A stretch of 64,000 nt of DNA from Luidia sarsii (lineage: Eukaryota; Echinodermata; Asteroidea; Paxillosida; Luidiidae), in contig OX465121.1 in the NCBI GenBank assembly GCA_949987565.1, positions 5,311,090 to 5,375,089 of the forward strand. Direction: 5' to 3'. The position numbers and the translations under genes were made by a program. A model generated the notes under the pieces. That model searched no databases, was not told where the DNA came from, and worked only from the letters and a program-made list of their open reading frames with translations. Of the stretch, positions 1 through 10,600 are shown piece after piece (positions within the stretch are counted from its first letter, which is position 1; each line of letters starts with the position of its first letter).

Positions 1-302
1 AGGGCGAGATAGATTCTGTTGCCAAGTGTGGCAAAGGTGATGGATGTCCCCTATGCTGTCATTTAAGCTTAGGCCTCTTGTCACAAAGATCATCGGTTGG
101 GTATCAGATGATTCGACCCGTCCGATGTCGTTTCCACCGGATAGCCATCGTGAATTTTTCACCCCAGAGTCCAGTACAATCGGCTTTCTACCTAAGGAAA
201 TTTTATCGGTCGGATGAATTCAACCGGTACTCAACCGATGATCTTTTTGACAAGAGACCTTAGTGGGTATGTCCTTTTTGTTTTAGATAGAGAGGCACAG
301 TT

Positions 303-485
303 TTACAAGGCCACGAGTTGATAGGGTAGGGTTACCAGTTCCTTTCCTCGCCACCTTTCAACCTTTCCCCGCTTCTGGCCGGGTACCCGTTCACTGCTGG
401 GTGGACAGTTGGAGTTTCCCAGCTTCTTGTCCGAGTGGGAATCAAACCAGCGACCTTCGGCACTGCCGACGAACGCTCTAAACTG
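303..485 (-). repeat. tRNA-derived SINE copy (type C)
   Basis: On the minus strand a B-box-like stretch, GGTTTGATTCCCAC, lies near 435-450. It is followed by a body that includes GGTACCCGGCC. This is the layout of a SINE built from a tRNA head and an unrelated body. There is no intact tRNA fold, so it is a repeat and not a tRNA gene. Confidence 0.55.
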
Positions 486-1240
486 TTCGACAACGGCATC
501 TCCATTTTTTTCCAAAGGAACTTAGCAAAAAAGGGTATTTTGTTAATTTCGACTTCGCAAGATAGACTTCAAGAAAATTCATTTTGTCGACAAGTCCATA
601 GTATACCATTATTCAGTCGACTTTCTAATATCTGTTTGATCTAATTGTATCTTGCTTGGCCAACGTTTTTTTTTTTTTTTAAGATATCGACTTTTACTTC
701 ATCCGTCTCCCAATGGCGATTAATAAAGGTTTATGAGTCGACACAGTAAGAACATTGTTTAAATTTGTACATGTCGAAGTGACACGGATATTGTCGACCT
801 GACGAGAGGAATTAACATTGGCAGGTCGTCCACTAGGATGGCACTTCGGAGCTTCCGTAGTTATGCTGTTGTGGACAGAATCTGGTTTTTTTGACCGAAT
901 GAGGTTGCATTGCAGTGCTACGCATGATTGTCCCTGCCCGCTAAATCCATTACCGGACATTTTGACATCTGCGTCTGCCTCGTTCGCGTAATTTGATTTT
1001 CAACATGAGAGTCTCATAGCTGTTTCTGCTCTGAATGGTAATCAGCGATTGATAATTCCACGACCTTGTCTGGGAAGCGTTCAAGTTGGTCATTACCGAT
1101 GTTGGCCTTGCGTTGTCGACGCCAATCCGTGGGCCATATGCCTGGTGTGATGAGCAGAGGCGAGTGTGATCGAGGTTGCTCATCATGGTTGCCAAGGGCG
1201 CCCAATTCGTGCACGAACAAAGGGCGGTCAAACTCATCAT
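486..1240. other. Intergenic DNA, no gene seen
   Basis: Only short ORFs without recognisable domains occur, along with a poly-T run near 667. I see no splice-bounded coding exon. Confidence 0.6.
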
Positions 1241-1244
1241 ATAC

Positions 1245-1620
1245 TCGGGTTCAACCTCGTACGCACTCGGCGTACAGAATGAAAGGCTCGTCAACCTCGT
1301 ACACATTAAAGGGGTTAAAACCTGGTACACATTCGAAGCCAGGCTTCAACCTCGTACACTTGAATGGGCTTCAACCTCGTACACTTGAATGGGCTTCAAC
1401 CTCGTATACTTGTGGGCTTCAACCTCGTACACTTGAATTAATTGGCTTCAACCTCGTACACTTGAATGGGCTTCAACCTCGTACACTTGAATGGGCTTCA
1501 ACCTCGTATACTTGTGGGCTTCAACCTCGTACACTTGAATTAATTGGCTTCAACCTCGTACACTTGTGGGCTTCAACCTCGATCGTACACTCGAATGGAC
1601 TTCAACGTCGTACACTATAA
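1245..1620. repeat. 25-bp minisatellite
   Basis: The unit is about 25 bp and carries the core CTTCAACCTCGTACACTTG. It is repeated with variants, including a TTAATTGG insert. The long ORF across it is a by-product of the repetition. Confidence 0.85.
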
Positions 1621-1659
1621 TTAATGGGATTCAAAACCAAGTACGTATACTCAAAGGAG

Positions 1660-3095
1660 ATTCAATCTCGCTGATCGAGGGATAATAAGAGGATGAGACC
1701 GCGGCATGAAATGACGTTGGACTTCGGCAGCGAACAGCCGTCGACTGACTCTGCTCGTTCGTGCAGTCTGTCAGCCCCCACCCCCTCCCCCTGCGTGAAT
1801 TGGAGCTTCAAGGAAGTAATTGCGGACTGCGCATTACTAATGGATGGTAACGCGTGCCCATGCCATGCGTCGGCAACGATCGAAGGAACATAATCAGGCG
1901 CTGACAGTCAAACAGCCCGACGGCCGTTTCCTGTGAGGATGGCACAACAGCTGAGCAAATGATATGTAGGGGGCCTCACTGTGTGAGATTTGGTTCATTC
2001 CTTCACGCAACGTATACTGTCTGCCGTTCTGGATACTGTGATGCCAACGAAACACAAAATGCATGCATATAATGATAGTCGACTTATAGCTCTGTAACTA
2101 ACTGCCTCACGAACTGACTAAATCGATTTCAATAAATACAACAAAACTGTTGCAAACTCATCACTGACTAAACAAAATGACCTGCAATACAAACATCTCA
2201 AAAGTTAGAGGGACTGACGTTTCGATCCTAGCAGGACCTTTCTCAGAGGCATGGTGTCCAAATTTTAAATATATTTAAAAAATAAAAAGGACTAGGAACG
2301 ATTTTGAAAAATGGCAAAGAAAACTTTGCCTGCGCCGGACCTCTTGCTTTGCGTAGACCATTACCATCTTCCCTATCCAGCCCTAAGATTGGTATGACTA
2401 AATTGAAAATTAATTAGGAAAGATTGATTTACCTAGAAAAACACTGCATCGTATTCAAATATGATCATTTAATATTACTCACTGAAGTATGAAAAAGTGA
2501 AACTTAACAAACCAGCTGAAAGATAGAGCTTCGAACCTCCAAGAAATGACTCACAGTTGAGTATCTTGGAAAAGCTAAGCTTTCCAGTCTATGAGCAAAC
2601 CGGGGGAACCAAAGGTACTCAAATCAGCAGCAGTTAGGGGGCCAGACGTCTCCGAACCAGGGAGAGGCTTCGCAGGATCGACAAACTGAGGCCCTCTAGC
2701 TTCGCGAAAAAATGGTTTTAAAAATAATTATCACGTCTTCGTGTTAGACCCTCATTTCGTGTATTATTGATAACACGACACCGGGGGAATCCGGTCGACT
2801 GGGAATGGGGACAAGTTCACGGCCGTCTCCAGCGATCGATGGAGCCTGCCTCTACCCATTTTTTTTGGTGGGCGGAGCCAAAGTAATTGCCTCGGCCAAT
2901 GATGCGCGTGCATTATTGATCAGGCTCATGAATATTCATGGTGGACCGCTTCAATGCCCCGACGCATTATTTTCGCCGAAAACGATCGGCTGACTCAGAA
3001 GTGACCTAAATTCCGCAAGGCATCTTCGTAATTCTTCCCCCCAAAAAAATCATGAAAAGATCTCTTAGGCCATCATTTCCTCTGTTGTACCAGCG
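1660..3095. other. Intergenic DNA with interspersed repeat copy
   Basis: No gene is visible. Around 2145-2255 there is a copy of the widespread element whose signature is GTTTCGATCCTAGCAGGACC. A degenerate inverted partner lies near 2645-2700 (CGCAGGATCGAC, then GGCCCTCTAGC). Confidence 0.6.
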
Positions 3096-3099
3096 GTGT

Positions 3100-3235
3100 A
3101 TGTTTTGATACGAAGTCTGTATATTTATGGAGTTACCGGCTCTTTTCAGAGCCACACTCCTTCTTGAAAGAGAAGTGCTACATGGTGTCACCGCAAACCT
3201 TCCACTTGGTATTTCCACCATACAAACCTTCAAGT
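3100..3235 (+). repeat. Interspersed element with histone-type stem-loop, copy 1
   Basis: The segment reads GAGTTACCGGCTCTTTTCAG and on into AGCCACAC. Bases 3138-3153 (GGCTCTTTTCAGAGCC) are a perfect 6-bp stem with a TTTC loop, the shape of metazoan replication-dependent histone mRNA 3' ends. The downstream part (GTGTCACCGCAAACCTTCCA) recurs in the copies near 20.6, 26.3, 26.9, 27.2 and 54.3 kb. No histone ORF lies beside it. Confidence 0.7.
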
Positions 3236-4370
3236 CTTATTTGTATATTTACACCAAAAATGCCTAACATGGTTCGGCCGTAGAGGGCTATGTATCTTCT
3301 GCCATTGCACACCCTGTGACATTGAGGGCAAGATTAATGCAAGAAATGGTAATAACTCGTTGACGTTGAAATGCATGAAGAGCTGTCGTTCACCGCGCGT
3401 CGAGATAGGATTTTTGCTTTCATGTTCATGTTATACATAGAGTATAGTGGTGCTGACCGGACGCGTATTTGTTTTTTTATTTACAAATTCGTGGCTTGAA
3501 AAGAGACTAAGTAGAGGTGATTCTTGTTGATACATTATAAGGCCACAGACAAAAGGCAAGACCTATTAAGCCGAAGCTTGAGTCACGTTTGCGTTGACGA
3601 AAAGGACAGGACAGTTAAAGACAGACAGACAACAACGAATCCAGGGTTACTGCTGATGACAACAGAATAGAAAGAGAAAAAAACTAGATTATTTAAGTGG
3701 GTTTGGAGTTTAAACTTGAAGATGTGAAGTGAGTTAGATCCCGCCTTGCACCAGGGCCAACCTCAGTTTCGGGGATCAATTTTTGTTCGTTGGAGTTAGT
3801 TCCCTTTTAGTTTCAGACAACTGTTGAAAGGAAACTGGTGGGATAAATTAAACGAAACTGGGTGGAATAGACAGCAGAGATTGTAAAAAAAAAAATCAAA
3901 TAAAATTTAATGAAATAGAATAAAACTGCTTATATATTATTTGCTTACAATAAATTTGCATTGAACAAATTGAATAAAATAGAATAAAATAAATTATTAT
4001 ATAAATCAGATATAATATACTGTATAAATAAATTAAGATTCCATTCAATTCCATTCGATTCGATCCAAATTGATTTAATTCAATTCAGCACAGACAATTG
4101 TAATTAAAACTGACATAACATTATACATGTAGTATAATACCTCGATACTCGGAATTGATTTTTTTCTCTGTCGGATTTCGACAGGTCGCAGTTCGACCGT
4201 GGAGAGTTCGAGGAAGAAGGCGATCGGCAGATGGTGTGCGTGTCGCAGGGGGGGGGGGGGGGGTGGGGGATGATCCACGATCACACCGTTCATTGGATGG
4301 CGGGTACCAACGCGCTGGTACCCGGGCTGGTCACTCACCCGAGTGGAGCGGCAGGAGCTGACGACGAGAG
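3236..4370. other. AT-rich intergenic DNA upstream of the receptor gene
   Basis: AT-rich sequence with ATAAAAT-type runs around 3890-4080 and a G(13)-like homopolymer near 4249. No coding exon is seen. Confidence 0.6.
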
Positions 4371-4376
4371 GGCGCC

Positions 4377-4385
4377 TATAAAAAA
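4377..4385 (+). promoter_or_regulatory. TATA box of the receptor gene
   Basis: TATAAAAAA follows a GC-rich GAGGGCGCC stretch and lies 224 bp before the ATG at 4601. Transcription would start near 4405-4415. This is the only good TATA-like site in the 1 kb before the signal-peptide exon. The assignment is inferred from position and consensus. Confidence 0.6.
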
Positions 4386-4600
4386 GCCATCGGCTGCGCG
4401 GTCTCTACAGAAAAAAAAAACGACCAATCCCAATCTCCACTTTCCTGGTGAGACAGACGATTCATCAACACGTCGCCTCTCTCTCTCTCTCGCTCTCTCT
4501 ATTCCGTGGTCTCTCTCCCTCCTCTTTGGTGATCTCTAATTCAAAGATAAACATCTGCACGCGTTCGTTTTGGCTTTTATACGAGGAACAATTTCCCACG

Positions 4601-4679
4601 ATGTCGTTTGGGATCACACGCGGCGGGCTGATAGTGGTGGTGCTCAGTCTCGTGCCCTGGTGCTGCGGCAACTCAGTAG
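4601..4679 (+). CDS. Exon 1 of the receptor: signal peptide
   Basis: The ATG at 4601 starts 26 codons plus one base, then the donor AG|GTAAGA. The leftover G joins AA at 9010 to make the GAA codon, which is also the codon read in the downstream frame, so the join is phase-consistent. The 4.3-kb intron that follows is mostly repeats. Confidence 0.85.
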
Positions 4680-7600
4680 GTAAGATTCTTTCTTTTTTTA
4701 AGACGGACTTGTTTTTCTTAATATCGGCTGTCTGCGTCCATGTTACACACGGTTGTCAGTTAATTGTACCTCTAATATACATGTACCTATAAGCTCATAG
4801 AGATAACGTGATGTTTGCGTCGAGGAGAATGCAATTATAATGAGGATTCGCCCTTACTCGACGTGATAAGCACTCAGTGCTTTGACCGATGCCAGATGAA
4901 AAAAATTCAGGCAGCTCGGGCTGAATTCGAACCCGCGTTTTCTGATTTCTAGTGCAGCATCTTAACCACTTGACCGCCGAGCTGGTCATACAGGGAACTT
5001 TTTTTTCCAACAAATCCTCTATTGTTTATGCTGCGAACGTTACCTGAGAAGATGTTTTTATCTCTTTTTTTCAAATCCTATTTCTGTATACCTTTAACCA
5101 AGACCAAATAGCCGGTCGAGGTCGTGTGGCGGATTCGAATAATGTATAGCGGTTGGTACCGCGTTGCATCGTAGATATAACATGATGTTTGCGTCGAGGA
5201 GAATGTAAATCAATGAGGGTTTGCCCTGCTCGACGGAGTAGGCACTGAATGCCAAGTGCTTTTCCCGATGCTATATTTTGTTTTCATCAGGCATCGGGCA
5301 AAGCACTGAGCACTCAGTGCTTATTACGTCGAGCAAGGGCAAACCCTCATTGAATTACCTATAAATTGTCAATCTCGCAAAAGAACTTCTGTGCTCTTCT
5401 GTGTAGAAAAGTCGGGCAAGAAAGTGCCCTGCCAAAAACAAAGAATTCGTTTCGTCAAATCGTTTCGTAATTACTCCTCCCAATACTGTGATGTTTTATC
5501 GAAACCTATGGCGAGGTTGGCAGTGTGATTTGAGTACCGCCATATGTGCCCTGTGGGTTTGTATTGATCAACACCAGTAGAATATGCCTCCATCCCTATT
5601 GGCGGTAGACTGCCAGCCAAGCTAGGCTGACAAAATAAAATAGAGCTGGGAGAGGAGGACTAGTATGAAGCAATGCATGAGCCTCCATCCCTATTGGTGG
5701 TAGACTGCCAGCCAAGGCTGACAGATAGAACTGGGAGAGAGATAACTAGTCTGAAGCAAGGCATGAGCCTCCATCCCTATTGGTGGTAGACTGCCAGTCA
5801 AGGCTGACAGATAGAACTGGGAGAGGGGTGGCTAGTCTGAAGCAAGGCATGAGCCTCCATCCCTATTGGTGGTAGACTGCCAGCCAAGGCTGACAAATAG
5901 AACTGGGAGAGGGGTGACTAGTCTGAAGCAAGGCATGAGCCTCCATCCCTATTGGTGGTAGACTGCCTGCAAAGTCTGACAAATGGAACTGCCGAGGAAA
6001 AAGATGAGTGTAATTGTTTGAAGCAAGGAGATAGCCGTCCTTCATGGCGGTGATTAGACTGCCAGCCAGGGCTGACAACTGGATCGACTGGGGCAACTAT
6101 TCCGAAGCCAGGCATAGGTAATCATGCTCCGGCCTACCGACTCCCAACTTTCTCGTGGCTACCGTGGCACTGTCCTGCACTGCACTGCAATGTACTGCAC
6201 TGCAATGTACTCCACTGCACTGCAGTGCACTGCACTGCACTGCACTGCACTGCACTGCAATGTACTGCACTGCAATGCACTGCACTGCACTGCACTGCAC
6301 TGCACTGCACTGCACTGCACTGCACTGCACTGCACTGCACTGCACTGCACTGCACTGCACTGCACTGCACTGCACTGCACTGCACTGCACTGCACTGCAC
6401 TGCACTGCACTGCACTGCACTGCACTGCACTGCACTGCACTGCACTGCACTGCAATGTACTGCAATGTACCGCACTGCAATGTACTGCACTGCACTGCAC
6501 TGCAATGTACTGCAATGTACTGCACTGCACTGCACTGCACTGCACTGCACTGCACTGCACTACAATGTACTGCAATGTACTGCACTGCACTGCACTGCAC
6601 TGCACTGCACTGCACTGCACTGCAATGTACTGCACTGCACTGCACTGCACTGCACTGCACTGCACTGCACTGCACTGCACTGCACTGCACTGCACTGCAA
6701 TGTACTGCAATGTACTGCACTGCAATGTACTGCACTGCACTGCACCGCACTGCACATAATTAGCTTGTATCACAGTAGCTGGCTGCACTGCGCTCTGTTC
6801 TGGAATAGACGCTTTTTGCCCTCACAGCGGTCAAAGATTTGAGTGGTACGGCGACTTGCAGATTTTGTAGGGCATGCGAGAGATTAACGTTCGGCTCAAA
6901 TGACCGTACTCGATTTCTCCGGTCGTAAAACGAAAGTTCGCTAATGTTTTAGGTCATTCGATACGGTGGTTCGGTGCGGGTATGGGTATATGGACAACTT
7001 CTACATTCATGTAGCACAGGCGGTCGCTGTTCCCATAAAATTATTATGTCACGAAAAGGCGGAATCTGTAAACATAATCGGCAGAACGCATATTTCACTC
7101 CTCTGAGTTAAAGGGTCTGTGCAATAAATACCACATTAAATCTCATTTTCTGCTGTCATCTATAGGATCTGAAGTGTACAAACATATTTGCAAGCTTGTT
7201 CTTTCTTAGTGAAGTCAGAAATTGATAATATGTTTTACCTTTAAAATATCCTTATAAAAAATAAGCCGCTACTTTAAGATCATGTCAGGAACCCAGGGTT
7301 TAAAAACACAAGGAACACCATTAGCTTTCAAACTGCAAATGAATCACTCTGGGTTAGGTTTGATGAAAAACTCCTTCACTAAATGAATATGAAATATACA
7401 TTTTGGCAATAAATTATCAGGTTTAGGAATAGGTGTGCAGGAAAAAACAGAAATTCTCAGAAACGTTTGTACACAACCAATTGAGTTTCTGTTTCATGAT
7501 CCTGTGATGACATCACAAATTCACTCATGAATGTTAAAATTCTCATCAGCGTAAAAACTGGAAACTTGGAAATACATCCGCGGAATGAGTCTCAAAATTT

Positions 7601-10600
7601 AGTGGGCCTGACTTTATCGATCCTAGCAGGACCTTTCTGATAGGCAGAGAGAATGAGTGTTAAAAGCGGTTTGATTGTGGGCAATATTGCAAAACAGTTC
7701 TGTAGCATGAATGTAATCATTAATTTTTCATTGCACGGACCCTTCAACGAGTGTACATTATTCGTCGCATTGCTGCGGCGTGCCTTGTTAATCATTGAAA
7801 TAAAGAAAACAAGCTGTCTCCTAAATACGACACAACTGCGTGGGATAGACGATACGCTCTGCGTACTGCCTTCTTAATTGCTCGCCCTGCTCATTAAAAA
7901 CGTCCTTGGGGGATATGTATTACTCCTGTCTTGTCTCGAAATGAGGGCAAATGAAAGTGCGCGGAGGTAGACCAGTCAGACCCCCAAGGCGATGCCTGGC
8001 AGTGACTCGTGCTTGCTCCAAATTGGCCCAAGGATTAGTTGGGATTGTTTCTTGTATCTAGAGGGTGAAATGTGAGATGCACAGACAGGGGGAGCCGGCT
8101 ACAGAGGTACCGGAACGGCTTCTTCATCGTTCAGCCTCTCTCTGGAATTCGCTGGTTCATGTTTCCCCTCCCCCAGCCTAAGATCTTGCCCCTTTTTTTT
8201 TTAAAGGAATGTTGATTCCTATCTCCAGCCTTCCTGAGTCCCTCTCTACTTCCTTCCTTCTTTAGCCCTTAACCTCCAGTGGTTTTTTAGCCTTTTGGGG
8301 CGAGTTTGCATAAAAGAATAAAATAATGAATAAATGAAATACACCATATGCACCTAATGACGTCATAACAAGCACGGAAAATGCAACATCACATTCACAT
8401 GCAACATGTACATGCAACATGAAATTCTTGAGGGCGCCACCATGCCTGTACGGAAAGAAAGTGAAAAATGTATTGTTCTCTCCCCGTCTCTTTCTGTGTC
8501 TCTCTCCCTGTCTCTCTGTCACTCCCTGTCTCCCTGTCTCTCCCTGTCTCTCTCTCTGTCTCTCTCTGTCTCTCACTGTCTCTCTGTCTCTCTGTCTCTC
8601 TGTTTCTTTGTCTCCCTGTCTCTCTGTCTCTCTTTCTCTCCCTGTCTCTCTGTCACTCCCTGTCTCCCTGTCTCTCCCTGTCTCTCTCTCTGTCTCTCAC
8701 TGTCTCTCTGTCTCTCTGTCTCTCTGTCTCTCTGTTTCTTTGTCTCCCTGTCTCTCTGTCTCTCTTTCTCTCTCTGTCTCTCTGTCTCTCACTGTCTCTC
8801 TGTCTCTCTGTCTCTCACTGTCTCTCTGTCTCTCTGTCTCTCTGTCTCTCTGTCTCTCTCTCTCCTTGTCTTCCTGTCTCTCTGTCTCTGTCTTCCCCTC
8901 TCTCAATCTCTTTCCTCTTAAGAGGTAATACGCATGGTATCACTGTAGATATTTCACCTCGTTGAGACTACTTGCTTGAATGTTTCTGTTGTTTCTGTTG
9001 TGCCTCCAGAAATCCCTGAGGCCACTTCCAGCAAGTGCAGCTCGTACGAGGAGCGTATAGGCTGCGACTACGATCTTCTCTGCCACTGCGACTCCGCATG
9101 CCGCCAGTACGACGACTGCTGCCCGGCGCCCTCAGCGGGGAACGCAAGCCAGCCCGACAGCGCCCCCAACGGCGGCGGTAGCGGCCCGGGGCCGTACGAG
9201 GTGTGCGTCGGGTTCCCTGCCTCCATGATCAGGAGCACCATGGACTACATACGCGGCGAGTACATGCTGCCCAAGGGGCTCTGGCTGATCGGCCGGTGCC
9301 CGCCCACGTGGACCGACGCGAGAGGGCGCCAGCTGTGCGAGGCGCCGGCAGCCGGCGCCCTCAGCGACGACCCTCTCCTCCGCCTGCCGGTGGTGGCGTC
9401 GTCCGCCGAGGGCGCCACCTACCGGAACGTCTTCTGCGCCGTGTGCCACGGCGTCCCTCTGAAGACGGTCAAGGCCTGGAAGATCGTGTCCGTGGTGAAC
9501 GACACCACGCACGCGGAGCCGTCTGAGACCCTGGCCTCGTTCGCCGGCATGAGCCGGCAGGGAGGCGCGGTGCGCTTCGAGCCCCGGATCGGCGGGCCGA
9601 CGTCGGCGCCGCCGCTCCGGCGGTGCCTGGAGGGCGTGATGGGCAGCTGCCCGGCGGGTTACGGGGACGAGGCGGTGGCGAAGCTTTGCCGGTCGAGGAT
9701 GGCGGCCGTGGTGGAGCCGCGGACTGGGATCCTCTACAGGAACTGGCACTGCGCCCTCTGTCACGGAGCCCTGAGGGAGGATCGGGACCCGCGCCTGGAG
9801 ATCTGCCAGCCCCTCTTCCCTTACCCGCAGCAATTCGCCACCACGTCCCTGACCGCCCTGGTCGACTTCCGGGGCGGGGGCGCCACCACGCGGCTGCAGA
9901 TGCGCAACGCCAGCCGGCGGCTGGAGGCCGGTGGCGGCGCCGAGTGCAGCGGGCCGGGCGAGTTCCGCGACCCGTTCTCGCTCCGGTGCCGCCGGCTCTG
10001 CCCGGACGGCCAGCGGCTGAAACGCGGCGTCTGCTCGGTCGTCTCCCGGGAGCGATTCGACAAGGGCGGCCACCCGCGTCTACCGCTGCCCCCTCCTTCC
10101 TCCGTCGTCGACTGGCAAGGAGGCGACTGTGACTTGAGCCCGGAGCGCCCCTCGATTCTGGTCTGGTTGTGCCTGGCCGCCGCGGGCTCCCAGGACCCCT
10201 GCACGGCCTGGGAGAAGGTCCTGACAGCGCTCCCATCTTCCTCGGTGGCCGTTCTGGCAGAGGGACGCTGCCGGGAGTCCGGGCTCGACGTCCCCGATGA
10301 TGAGCGAGCGGGCTGCCCCGAGACCACCGCCGTCGTTCGCGTCGATCTCCCCGCCGAGGGCGCGTCTGGGCGCGCGGTGGAGTCCGCCCTGGTCGGACTC
10401 TTCCCGGGGCCGGCGGGGTGTCCGGCGTGCAACGCCACCGCACGGCGGGCGGTGCTCAGTCGGGGCTGCCTTCCCGGTGGCGCCGGCGAGCCAGCCTGCC
10501 ACGAGTACCTCGCCGAGAGCGAACACAGCATGCGGCTGGGCTCTTGGAACGGGACGGGCGCCCTCTACGTCAGGGACACCAACGCCCTCTTCTCGCTGAG

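Noticed and set aside
1245..1620. CRISPR-like regularly spaced repeats (also at 14.8, 40.8 and 53.4 kb)
   Set aside because: The tandem units have no unique spacers and no cas genes, and the surrounding genes are spliced animal genes. They are minisatellites.
6097..6842. Six overlapping ORFs of about 200 codons rich in Cys/Ala/Val/Gln or His/Cys/Thr
   Set aside because: They are all readings of the (TGCAC)n satellite, which lacks stops in every frame.
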